From NCBI GenBank assembly GCA_032622095.1, contig CP136069.1:106670278-106734277 (forward strand): a stretch of 64,000 nt of DNA. Reading direction: 5' to 3'. Position 1 is the first letter of the stretch; every line of letters begins with the position of its first letter. The stretch is from Siphonodentalium dalli. Taxonomy: Eukaryota; Mollusca; Scaphopoda; Gadilida; Siphonodentaliidae. Below the pieces are notes generated by a model. That model saw only the letters and a program-made list of their open reading frames with translations, was not told where the DNA came from and made no database searches. This document shows positions 12,631 to 24,900 of this stretch, one piece after another. The translations under genes and the position numbers were made by a program.

Positions 12631-12978
12631 ATAGATAGATAGATAGATAGATACTTTATTGCGCAATCGCTATACGGATACAGGATATGGCAAAGAAAGA
12701 AAAAAACAAAAAAATATATACATAAACATGCAAATAAAATATAAGACTAGAATATTTGTGCTGAGTGATTACAGTGTTATTGTCGTAATATTTCGGCTTC
12801 AATTAAATATTTACTTAGAGCTCTGCTCAGTTGTTTATCATTAGATTTGAATATTTCTTGAAGCTTTTGGCGCTCGTCTAACACATCGTAATTTGATATC
12901 ACATTCTTCGCGTAACTGCTAAAGACTTGCCTAGGATTGTGGTACTTCGGGCAGTGTAATAAAAAGTGAGACTCATCT

Positions 12979-12982
12979 TCGA
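12979..12982. other. Left target-site duplication TCGA
   Basis: TCGA immediately precedes the first GGTTAC terminus. The same TCGA follows the last terminus at 17478-17481, and it is present once in the uninterrupted duplicate at 55472-55475. Because TCGA is palindromic and the element ends are symmetric, a 2-bp duplication (CG) with element ends AGGTTAC/GTAACCT fits equally well. Confidence 0.85.
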
Positions 12983-13434
12983 GGTTACACACAACTAATT
13001 ATTTTCCATAGGCGACAGTGTTAACTAAAAGTCCCGCCGGCCATGGGTTTGACCTATTTGAACTTCAAGTGGTCAATTTTCCCTTAGAACGTCATCCTCT
13101 GCACCAGTATGTGACAACAAACGCGCCCTTTTCGGTATTTTTTTCAAACGATAATCTTGCATTTCCACAACTACCCCATTTACTGCAAAAAAATCAGCAG
13201 CATAAAAATACCCAGACCCCTTCCGTAACTTCTGGACGCCACCATACTCTTCCTGGACATCTAAACATACACGATCGCCATATTTACGTAGGCTATGATT
13301 TTCTGTTCCCGATTAGGGATATTTCCCTCAATGATAATCAACCAATCAGCAGCCAGAATTTTTTGTTATGCTGACTCGAGTTTCCCTACACAAATTCAAG
13401 AAGAGTAACTCTATATAATTAGTTGTTTGTAACC
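12983..13434. mobile_element. TIR element E, copy 1 (452 bp, MITE-like)
   Basis: Ends in 20-bp terminal inverted repeats: left GGTTACACACAACTAATTAT, and the complement of the right end is the same except for A in place of C at position 8. A frame of 118 codons (13018-13374, +) is open from just after a TAG at 13009, but it has no ATG; its only possible start is GTG. It shows no recognisable domain, so I treat E as non-coding. The left flank is TCGA in the LINE and the right flank is TATA, the start of spacer S1. Identical to E2 where I compared them, including the GTATGTGACAAC variant. Confidence 0.85.
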
Positions 13435-14331
13435 TATAATTGAAAAGAAAATTGAAGTTTGATCGTGTAAACCGCGCCAATTTTACAAAAAAATAGCTTT
13501 ACCGTGATACAATAGAAACATAGGAGTCATTGGACATCCTATTATCTCCCAGCGGTCATTTAACCCACATACCCCGTTTTAAAATTAACAATTTTTTTTG
13601 GGGTAAGAAATAACACCAGTAATAGAATCCTGATAAATCTGGAAGCGCAGTTTAGTAGAAAAGATTCTAATGTCTCATGTTAGGCTTGTCATAGACATAT
13701 ATACTGCACAGTGTCGTATGTCCCATGTCCATCCACTCACTAATGGGGATATTATGACCACAAATGTGACCACACCCCAAATTCAGGGTTTTTCATCATA
13801 ATTTAATTTGTAAAAACCGACTCGCGTGCATAACGCACACGATAGAAAGTAATATGTATAAGTTTTGAAAACTAGTCACGTATATCTACCATATGTTTTA
13901 AGGAATTTATCTAATTTTGAACAATACAATGTTTAATTGCATTTGAAATAGACCCCCCCCCCCCCCTCAAAATTTCACCATCCGATGATGGTTTGGTTCA
14001 ATGATAGGCGGATGTCCCTTTAAATTTCAGTACTTTTTAGGAGTTTGAGTCCAATTTATATCAGAGAAACTTCCATCACCTCGTCCGTGCTATTTTGAAC
14101 ATTAAAGGTCCACCCATATGCACAAAATGGATGATTTTCAGAAAATTTCGCCTCCGGAAAAAGTTGAAGTTCCGGCGACAGAGGGTTAATAAATGTTTCG
14201 CATAATCTGAAAATGGGTCTGTTTGGCGTGAAAATATAATAACTCAACAAAACGAGTCAGTCTTTGTTTATCAGTGTTCCTAAATTCGCTGCCCTGAACG
14301 ATATTTGAAAAATGTGATTTTTTTGCCTATA
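13435..14331. repeat. Spacer S, copy 1 (897 bp)
   Basis: Unrecognised sequence that begins TATAATTGAAAAG and ends TTTGCCTATA, so it has TATA at both borders with E. It contains a run of 14 C, a small hairpin ACCATC-CGAT-GATGGT at 13977-13992, and a 64-codon minus-strand frame (14056-14250) with no domain I know. It differs from S2 and S3 by two extra bases (AAAATAGCTTT against AAAAAGCTTT), by CCGTGATAC against CCGGGATAC, and by GGCGTGAAA against GGCGTAAAA. No gene call is justified. Confidence 0.8.
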
Positions 14332-14783
14332 GGTTACACACAACTAATTATTTTCCATAGGCGACAGTGTTAACTAAAAGTCCCGCCGGCCATGGGTTTG
14401 ACCTATTTGAACTTCAAGTGGTCAATTTTCCCTTAGAACGTCATCCTCTGCACCAGTATGTGACAACAAACGCGCCCTTTTCGGTATTTTTTTCAAACGA
14501 TAATCTTGCATTTCCACAACTACCCCATTTACTGCAAAAAAATCAGCAGCATAAAAATACCCAGACCCCTTCCGTAACTTCTGGACGCCACCATACTCTT
14601 CCTGGACATCTAAACATACACGATCGCCATATTTACGTAGGCTATGATTTTCTGTTCCCGATTAGGGATATTTCCCTCAATGATAATCAACCAATCAGCA
14701 GCCAGAATTTTTTGTTATGCTGACTCGAGTTTCCCTACACAAATTCAAGAAGAGTAACTCTATATAATTAGTTGTTTGTAACC
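14332..14783. mobile_element. TIR element E, copy 2 (452 bp)
   Basis: Same length and TIRs as copy 1, with the T variant in GTATGTGACAAC. It is flanked on both sides by TATA belonging to the spacers, the pattern expected if E had inserted into S at a TATA site and duplicated 4 bp. Confidence 0.85.
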
Positions 14784-15679
14784 TATAATTGAAAAGAAAA
14801 TTGAAGTTTGATCGTGTAAACCGCGCCAATTTTACAAAAAAAGCTTTACCGGGATACAATAGAAACATAGGAGTCATTGGACATCCTATTATCTCCCAGC
14901 GGTCATTTAACCCACATACCCCGTTTTAAAATTAACAATTTTTTTTGGGGTAAGAAATAACACCAGTAATAGAATCCTGATAAATCTGGAAGCGCAGTTT
15001 AGTAGAAAAGATTCTAATGTCTCATGTTAGGCTTGTCATAGACATATATACTGCACAGTGTCGTATGTCCCATGTCCATCCACTCACTAATGGGGATATT
15101 ATGACCACAAATGTGACCACACCCCAAATTCAGGGTTTTTCATCATAATTTAATTTGTAAAAACCGACTCGCGTGCATAACGCACACGATAGAAAGTAAT
15201 ATGTATAAGTTTTGAAAACTAGTCACGTATATCTACCATATGTTTTAAGGAATTTATCTAATTTTGAACAATACAATGTTTAATTGCATTTGAAATAGAC
15301 CCCCCCCCCCCCCCTCAAAATTTCACCATCCGATGATGGTTTGGTTCAATGATAGGCGGATGTCCCTTTAAATTTCAGTACTTTTTAGGAGTTTGAGTCC
15401 AATTTATATCAGAGAAACTTCCATCACCTCGTCCGTGCTATTTTGAACATTAAAGGTCCACCCATATGCACAAAATGGATGATTTTCAGAAAATTTCGCC
15501 TCCGGAAAAAGTTGAAGTTCCGGCGACAGAGGGTTAATAAATGTTTCGCATAATCTGAAAATGGGTCTGTTTGGCGTAAAAATATAATAACTCAACAAAA
15601 CGAGTCAGTCTTTGTTTATCAGTGTTCCTAAATTCGCTGCCCTGAACGATATTTGAAAAATGTGATTTTTTTGCCTATA
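14784..15679. repeat. Spacer S, copy 2 (896 bp)
   Basis: As S1, but with 15 C in the homopolymer, the shorter AAAAAGCTTT form and GGCGTAAAA. Flanked by TATA at both ends. No gene recognised. Confidence 0.8.
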
Positions 15680-16131
15680 GGTTACACACAACTAATTATT
15701 TTCCATAGGCGACAGTGTTAACTAAAAGTCCCGCCGGCCATGGGTTTGACCTATTTGAACTTCAAGTGGTCAATTTTCCCTTAGAACGTCATCCTCTGCA
15801 CCAGTATGGGACAACAAACGCGCCCTTTTCGGTATTTTTTTCAAACGATAATCTTGCATTTCCACAACTACCCCATTTACTGCAAAAAAATCAGCAGCAT
15901 AAAAATACCCAGACCCCTTCCGTAACTTCTGGACGCCACCATACTCTTCCTGGACATCTAAACATACACGATCGCCATATTTACGTAGGCTATGATTTTC
16001 TGTTCCCGATTAGGGATATTTCCCTCAATGATAATCAACCAATCAGCAGCCAGAATTTTTTGTTATGCTGACTCGAGTTTCCCTACACAAATTCAAGAAG
16101 AGTAACTCTATATAATTAGTTGTTTGTAACC
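15680..16131. mobile_element. TIR element E, copy 3 (452 bp)
   Basis: Same ends and length as copies 1 and 2, but with G in GTATGGGACAAC, shared only with copy 4. Flanked by TATA on both sides. Confidence 0.85.
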
Positions 16132-17025
16132 TATAATTGAAAAGAAAATTGAAGTTTGATCGTGTAAACCGCGCCAATTTTACAAAAAAAGCTTTACCGG
16201 GATACAATAGAAACATAGGAGTCATTGGACATCCTATTATCTCCCAGCGGTCATTTAACCCACATACCCCGTTTTAAAATTAACAATTTTTTTTGGGGTA
16301 AGAAATAACACCAGTAATAGAATCCTGATAAATCTGGAAGCGCAGTTTAGTAGAAAAGATTCTAATGTCTCATGTTAGGCTTGTCATAGACATATATACT
16401 GCACAGTGTCGTATGTCCCATGTCCATCCACTCACTAATGGGGATATTATGACCACAAATGTGACCACACCCCAAATTCAGGGTTTTTCATCATAATTTA
16501 ATTTGTAAAAACCGACTCGCGTGCATAACGCACACGATAGAAAGTAATATGTATAAGTTTTGAAAACTAGTCACGTATATCTACCATATGTTTTAAGGAA
16601 TTTATCTAATTTTGAACAATACAATGTTTAATTGCATTTGAAATAGACCCCCCCCCCCCCTCAAAATTTCACCATCCGATGATGGTTTGGTTCAATGATA
16701 GGCGGATGTCCCTTTAAATTTCAGTACTTTTTAGGAGTTTGAGTCCAATTTATATCAGAGAAACTTCCATCACCTCGTCCGTGCTATTTTGAACATTAAA
16801 GGTCCACCCATATGCACAAAATGGATGATTTTCAGAAAATTTCGCCTCCGGAAAAAGTTGAAGTTCCGGCGACAGAGGGTTAATAAATGTTTCGCATAAT
16901 CTGAAAATGGGTCTGTTTGGCGTAAAAATATAATAACTCAACAAAACGAGTCAGTCTTTGTTTATCAGTGTTCCTAAATTCGCTGCCCTGAACGATATTT
17001 GAAAAATGTGATTTTTTTGCCTATA
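16132..17025. repeat. Spacer S, copy 3 (894 bp)
   Basis: As S2 apart from a run of 13 C. The length differences among the three spacers (897, 896, 894) are fully explained by the C run (14, 15, 13) and the 2-bp indel in S1. Confidence 0.8.
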
Positions 17026-17477
17026 GGTTACACACAACTAATTATTTTCCATAGGCGACAGTGTTAACTAAAAGTCCCGCCGGCCATGGGTTTGACCTAT
17101 TTGAACTTCAAGTGGTCAATTTTCCCTTAGAACGTCATCCTCTGCACCAGTATGGGACAACAAACGCGCCCTTTTCGGTATTTTTTTCAAACGATAATCT
17201 TGCATTTCCACAACTACCCCATTTACTGCAAAAAAATCAGCAGCATAAAAATACCCAGACCCCTTCCGTAACTTCTGGACGCCACCATACTCTTCCTGGA
17301 CATCTAAACATACACGATCGCCATATTTACGTAGGCTATGATTTTCTGTTCCCGATTAGGGATATTTCCCTCAATGATAATCAACCAATCAGCAGCCAGA
17401 ATTTTTTGTTATGCTGACTCGAGTTTCCCTACACAAATTCAAGAAGAGTAACTCTATATAATTAGTTGTTTGTAACC
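17026..17477. mobile_element. TIR element E, copy 4 (452 bp)
   Basis: Left flank is TATA of S3. The right terminus GTTTGTAACC is followed directly by TCGA and the rest of the LINE. It carries the GTATGGGACAAC variant of copy 3. Confidence 0.85.
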
Positions 17478-17481
17478 TCGA
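17478..17481. other. Right target-site duplication TCGA
   Basis: Second copy of the TCGA found at 12979-12982. LINE sequence resumes with TATGTTTATC, as in the uninterrupted copies. Confidence 0.85.
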
Positions 17482-19769
17482 TATGTTTATCTTTAGCCGG
17501 CATATTATGACTACATTGTTTGCAAGTTCGTTCCTCTACGGGGATTGGATTAGGTTTCACATGTCTGCCTATTTATATTTCTAGCTTGTGCGAGCTTGTA
17601 ACAAGTTTCGATATTGGACGTCTTTCATTTCGAGATAACGTTGTTAAATAAGAAGCCCTTGTTTCAAAATCTGTTTTGATTTTTCCCATAAATTCTAATT
17701 TACTATTTTCTGCACACGCACCTTATATATCAAGGTGCCTCCATGCTTGTCGGAAATGGTCTTTTAATCGGGATTGAAATTTCTCCCCAAAAGTATCTAT
17801 GTTGACTGATTTTGGTGATTCCCACACGTACCCAAATCCATATTTATATAAGTTATTTTTAATACACTGTAACCACTCATTATCTGCATCAAAAGAAATC
17901 AATTTTATAAGTATCCCCGCCACATACATATAGGTATCCGCACCACACACATATAGGTATCCCCACCACACACATATATAGGTATCACCTCCACATACAT
18001 ATAGAGGTATCCCCAACACATACATATATAGGTATCCCCACCACATACATATATAGGTATCCCCACCACATACATATATAGTTATCCCCGCCACACATAT
18101 ATATAGGTATCCCCACCACACACATATATAGGTATCCCCACCACATACATATATAGGTATCACCATCACACACATATATAGGTATCCCCACCACATACAT
18201 ATATTGGTATCCCACCACATACATCTATAGGTATCCACACCGCACACATATAAAGGTATCCCCATCACATACATATAAAGGTATCCCCACCACATACATA
18301 TATAGGTATCCCCACCACATACATCTATATGTATCCCCACCAAACACATATATAGGTATCCCCACCACATACATCTATATGTATCCCCACCACACACATA
18401 TATAGGTATCCCCACCACATACATATATAGGTATCCCCACCACATACATCTATATGTATCCCCACCACATACATATATAGGTATCCCCACCACATACATC
18501 TATAGGTATCCCCACCACACACATATATAGGTATCCCCACCACATACATATATAGGTATCCCCACCACATACATATATAGGTATCCCCACCACATACATA
18601 TATAGGTATCCCCACCACATACATCTATAGGTATCCCCACCACACACATCTATATGTATCACCACCACACACATCTATAGGTATCCCCACCAAACACATA
18701 TATAGGTATCCCCACCATACACATCAATATGTATCACCGCCACACACATATATAGGTATCCCCACCTCATACATCTATAGGTATCCCCACCATACACATC
18801 TATAGGTATCCCCACCATACACATCTATATGTATAACCGCCACACTCATATATAGGTATCCCCACCACATACATCTATAGGTATCACCACCACATACATA
18901 TATAGGTATCCCCACCACATAAATATATAGGTATCCCCACCACACACATCTATATGTATCACCACCACATACATATGTAGGTATCCCCACCACACACATA
19001 TATAGGTATCCCACCACATACATATATAGGTATCCCCACCACACACATATAGGTATCCTCACCACACACATATATAGGTATCCTCACCACACACATATAT
19101 AGGTATCCCCGCCACATACATCTATAGGTATAACCACCACATACATCTATAGTTATCACCACCACATACATCTATCGGTATCCACACCACATACATCTAT
19201 ATGTATCCCCACCACATACATCTATATGTATCCCCGCCACACACATCTATAGGTATCCTCACCACACACATATATAGGTATCCCCACCACATACATCTAT
19301 AGGTATCCCCACCACACACATATAGGTATCCCCGCCACACACATCTATAGGTATCACCTCCACATACATCTACAGGTATCACCACAACATACATCTATAG
19401 GTATCCCCACCACATACATCTATAGGTATCCCCACCACACACATATATAGGTATCACCACCACATACATATATAGGTATCACCGCCAAACACATAGGTAT
19501 CCCCACCATACACATCTATAGGTATCCCCACCACATACATCTATAGGTATCACCACCACACACATCTATAGGTATCCCCACCACACACATATATAGGTAT
19601 CACCACCACGTACATATATAGGTATCCCCGCCACACACATATATAGGTATCCCCACCACACACATATATATAGGTATCCCCGCCACACACATATATAGGT
19701 ATCCCACCACATACATATATAGGTATCACCACCACATACATATATAGGTATCCTCACCACACACATCTA

Positions 19770-21600
19770 TAGGTATCCCCACAACACACATATATAGGTA
19801 TCCCCACCACACACATCTATAGGTATCCCCACCACATACATATATAGGTATCCCCACCACATACATATACAGGTATCCCCACCACATACATATATAGGTA
19901 TCCCCACCACATACATATATAGGTATCCCCACCACATACATATATAGGTATCCCCACCACATACATATATAGGTATCCCCACCACACACATCTATATGTA
20001 TCACCACCACACACATCTATAGGTATCCCCACCAAACACATATATAGGTATCCCCACCATACTCATCAATATGTATCACCGCCACACACATATATAGGTA
20101 TCCCCACCTCATACATCTATAGGTATCCCCACCATACACATCTATATGTATAACCGCCACACTCATATATAGGTATCCCCACCACATACACCACATACCA
20201 CCACATACATATATAGGTATCCCCACCACATAAATATATAGGTATCCCCACCACACACATCTATATGTATCACCACCACATACATATGTAGGTATCCCCA
20301 CCACACACATATATAGGTATCCCACCACATACCTATATAGGTATCCCCACCACACACATATAGGTATCCTCACCACACACATATATAGGTATCCTCACCA
20401 CACACATCTATAGGTATCCCCACCACACACATATATAGGTATCACCACCACGTACATATATAGGTATCCCCACACACACATATATATAGGTATCCCCGCC
20501 ACACACATATATAGGTATCCCCACCACATACATATATAGGTATCACCACCACATACATATATAGGTATCCTCACCACACACATCTATAGGTATCCCCACC
20601 ACACACATATATAGGTATCCCCACCACACACATATATAGGTATCCCCACCACATACATATATAGGTATCCCCACCACATACATATATAGGTATCCCCACC
20701 ACATACATATATAGGTATCCCCACCACATACATATATAGGTATCCCCACCACATACATATATAGGTATCCCCACCACATACATCTATAGGTATCCCCACC
20801 ACACACATCTATATGTATCACCACCACACACATCTATAGGTATCCCCACCAAACACATATAAAGGTATCCCCACCATACACATCAATATGTATCACCGCC
20901 ACACACATATATAGGTATCCCCACCTCATACATATGTAGGTATCCCCACCACACACATATATAGGTATCCCCACCACACACATCTATAGGTATCCCCACC
21001 ACATACATATATAGGTATCCCCACCACATACATATACAGGTATCCCCACCACATACATATATAGGTATCCCCACCACATACATATATAGGTATCCCCACC
21101 ACATACATATATAGGTATCCCCACCACATACATATATAGGTATCCCCACCACACACATCTATATGTATCACCACCACACACATCTATAGGTATCCCCACC
21201 AAACACATATATAGGTATCCCCACCATACTCATCAATATGTATCACCGCCACACACATATATAGGTATCCCCACCTCATACATCTATAGGTATCCCCACC
21301 ATACACATCTATATGTATAACCGCCACACTCATATATAGGTATCCCCACCACATACATCTATAGGTATTACCACCACATACATATATAGGTATCCCCACC
21401 ACATAAATATATAGGTATCCCCACCACACACATCTATATGTATCACCACCACATACATTTGTAGGTATCCCCACCACACACATATATAGGTATCCCACCA
21501 CATACCTATATAGGTATCCCCACCACACACTTATAGGTATCCTCACCACACACATATATAGGTATCCTCACCACACACATCTATAGGTATCCCCACCACA
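19770..21600. repeat. Nested satellite duplications of 817 and 1,167 bp
   Basis: The variant pattern starting near 19,770 recurs 817 bp later (near 20,584) and again 1,167 bp after the first (near 20,937). The 1,167-bp copy extends further and includes the units around 20,020-20,380, which match 21,184-21,550. The whole set recurs near 57.76-59.6 kb. Confidence 0.75.
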
Positions 21601-21980
21601 CACATATATAGGTATCACCACCACGTACATATATAGGTATCCCCACCACATACATATATAAGTATTCCCGCCACATACATATATAGGTATCCCCACCACA
21701 TACATATATAGGTATCCCCACCACACACATATATAGGTATCCCCACCACACACATCTATAGGTATCCCCACCACATACATATATAGGTATCCCCACCACA
21801 TACATATATAAGTATTCCCGCCACATACATATATAGGTATCCCCACCACATACATATATAGGTATCCCCACCACACACATATATAGGTATCCCTACCACA
21901 CACATATATAGGTAGCCCCACCACACACATATATAGGTATCCCCACCACATACATATATAGGTCTCCCCACCACATACAT

Positions 21981-24900
21981 CTATAGTATCCCCACCACAC
22001 ACATCTATATGTATCCCCACCACACACATATATAGGTATCACCACCACATAAATATATAGGTATCCCCGCCACACACATATATAGGTATTCCCGCCACAT
22101 ACATGTATAGGTATCCTCACCACACACATCTATAGGTATCCCCACCACATACATATATAGGTATCACCACCACATACATATATAGGTATCCCCACCACAC
22201 ACATATATAGGTATCCCCGCCAGATACATATATAGGTGTCACCACCATACACATATATAGGTCTCCCCACCACATACATCTTTAGGTATCCCAACCACAC
22301 ACATCTATATGTATCCCAACCACACGCATCTATAGGTATCCCCACCACACACATATATAGGTATCCCCACCATACACATCTATAGGTATCCCCGCCACAC
22401 ACATCTATAGGTATCCCCACCACATACATATATAGGTATCCCCACCACACATATATAGGTATCCCCACCAAATACATATATAGGTATCACCACCACACAC
22501 ATATAAGTATCCCCGCAACATACATATAGGTATCCCCACCACACACATATAGGTATCCCCACCACACACATCTATAGGTATCACCACCACATACATATAG
22601 AGGTATCCCCAACACATACATATATAGGTATCCCCACCACATACATATATAGGTATCCCCACCACATACATATATAGTTATTCCCGCCAGACACATATAT
22701 AGGTATCCCCAGCACACACATATATAGGTATCCCCACCACATACATATATATGTATCACCATCACACACATATATAGGTATCCCCACCACATACATATAT
22801 TGGTATCCCACCACATACATCTATAGGTATCCCCACCGCACACATATATAGGTATCCCCATCACATACATATATAGGTATCCCCACCACATACATATATA
22901 GGTATCCCCACCACATACATCTATATGTATCCCCACCACACACATATATAGGTATCCCCACCACATACATCTATAGGTATCCCCACCACACATATATACA
23001 GGTATCCCCACCACATACATATATAGGTATCCCCACCACATACATCTATATGTATCCCCACCACATACATATATAGGTATCCCCACCACATACATATATA
23101 GGTATCCCCACCACATACATATATAGGTATCCCCACCACATACATATATAGGTATCCCCACCACATACATCTATAGGTATCCCCACCACACACATCTATA
23201 TGTATCACCACCACACACATCTATAGGTATCCCCACCACACACATATATAGGTATCCCCACCATATACATATATAGGTATCCCCACCACATACATCTATA
23301 TGTATCCCCACCACATACATATATAGGTATCCCCACCACATACATATATAGGTATCCTCACCACATACATATATAGGTATCCCCACCACATACATATATA
23401 GGTATCCCCACCACATACATCTATAGGTATCCACACCACACACATCTATATGTATCACCACCACACACATCTATAGGTATCCCCACCACACACATATATA
23501 GGTATCCCCACCATACACATCAATATGTATCACCGCCACACACATATATAGGTATCCCCACCACATACATCTATAGGTATCCCCACCATACACATCTATA
23601 GGTATCCCCACCATACACATCTATATGTATAACCGCCACACTCATATATAGGTATCCCCACCACATACATCTATAGGTATCACCACCACATACATATATA
23701 GGTATCCCCACCACATAAATCTATAGGTATCCCCACCACATACATATATAGGTATCCCCACCACATAAATCTATAGGTATCCCCACCACACACATATAGG
23801 TATCCTCACCACACACATATATAGGTATCCTCACCACACACATATATAGGTATCCCAGCCACATACATCTATAGGTATCACCACCACATACATCTATAGT
23901 TATCACCACCACATACATCTATAGGTATCCCCACCACATACATCTATAGGTATCCCCACCACATACATCTATATGTATCTCCGCCACACACATCTATAGG
24001 TATCCTCACCACACACATATATAGGTATCCCCACCACATACATCTATAGGTATCCCCACCACATACATCTATAGGTATCACCACCACATACATATATAGG
24101 TATCCCCACCACACACATCTATATGTATCACCACCACATACATATGTAGGTATCCCCACCACACACATATATAGGTATCCCACCACATACATATATAGGT
24201 ATCCCCACCACACACATATAGGTATCCTCACCACACACATATATAGGTATCCTCACCACACACATATATAGGTATAACCACCACATACATCTATAGTTAT
24301 CACCACCACATACATATATCGGTATCCACACCACATACATCTATAGGTATCCCCACCACATACATCTATATGTATCCCCGCCACACACATCTATAGGTAT
24401 CCTCACCACACACATATATAGGTATCCCCACCACATACATCTATAGGTATCCCCACCACACACATATAGGTATCCCCGCCACACACATCTATAGGTATCA
24501 CCTCCACATACATCTATAGTATCCCCACAACACACATCTATATGTATCCCCACCACACACATATATAGGTATCACCACCACATACATATATAGGTATCCC
24601 CGCCACACACATATATAGGTATTCCCGCCACATACATGTATAGGTATCCTCACCACACACATCTATAGGTATCCCCACCACATACATATATAGGTATCAC
24701 CACCACATACATATATAGGTATCCCCACCACACACATATATAGGTATCCCCGCCAGATACATATATAGGTGTCACCACCATACACATATATAGGTCTCCC
24801 CACCACATACATCTTTAGGTATCCCAACCACACACATCTATATGTATCCCAACCACACGCATCTATAGGTATCCCCACCACACACATATATAGGTATCCC

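Larger units (their letters stand above)
12983..17477. mobile_element. 4,495-bp composite insertion, E-S-E-S-E-S-E
   Basis: Four 452-bp TIR elements (E) alternate with three spacers (S, 897, 896 and 894 bp), all in the same orientation, giving a period of about 1,348 bp. The whole is bounded by an E at each end and by TCGA duplications in the LINE. L5 lacks it, and the coordinate offset between the two copies changes from 42,493 to 37,994 across this point. The difference, 4,499, equals the insert plus one 4-bp target duplication. There is no transposase, so it would depend on enzymes encoded elsewhere. It may have arrived as one E later enlarged by recombination, or as a unit. Confidence 0.88.
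12631..17909 (-). mobile_element. LINE fragment copy L2, split by a 4.5-kb insertion
   Basis: The LINE fragment seen at L1, in two pieces: the 3' part at 12631-12982 and the 5' part at 17478-17909. Diagnostic bases group it with L5 (GCTAAAGACTT, TACTTCGGG, ACACGCACC, ATGTTGACTG, CATCAAAAG) against L1, L3 and L4. It also has a private change, ATTTATATTT near 17571, where the other four read ATTTCTATTT. Without the insert and the repeated TCGA it has the same 780-bp length as the others. Confidence 0.88.
12777..17909 (-). pseudogene. LINE reverse-transcriptase C-terminal remnant (L2), disrupted
   Basis: Same frame as the L1 remnant, including the shared in-frame TAA (17723-17725). It is additionally broken by the insertion between the codons for I70 and E71 of the distal open stretch, just before the EDESHFLL part of the CCHC-like cluster. 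The two pieces are 17478-17909 (upstream) and 12777-12982 (downstream). Confidence 0.82.

Noticed and set aside
13018-13374. 118-codon plus-strand frame in each E element
   Set aside because: It contains no ATG; only a GTG could start it, and a stop lies nine bases upstream. It shows no known domain and is conserved only because the four copies are nearly identical duplicates.
14056-14250. 64-codon minus-strand frame in each spacer S
   Set aside because: Short, with no recognisable domain, and present only in recent duplicates. There is no sign of a promoter, splice structure or codon-level constraint.
12983-17477. LTR retrotransposon reading of the E-S array (E as LTR)
   Set aside because: E has inverted, not TG..CA, termini. 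The spacers carry no gag or pol, no primer-binding site or polypurine tract is evident, and more than two E copies alternate with S.
17723-18499. 258-codon minus-strand frame joining satellite and LINE (also at 55717-56493)
   Set aside because: It is a chance in-frame run of satellite into the 5'-truncated LINE, ending at the shared TAA. It is not a fusion gene.
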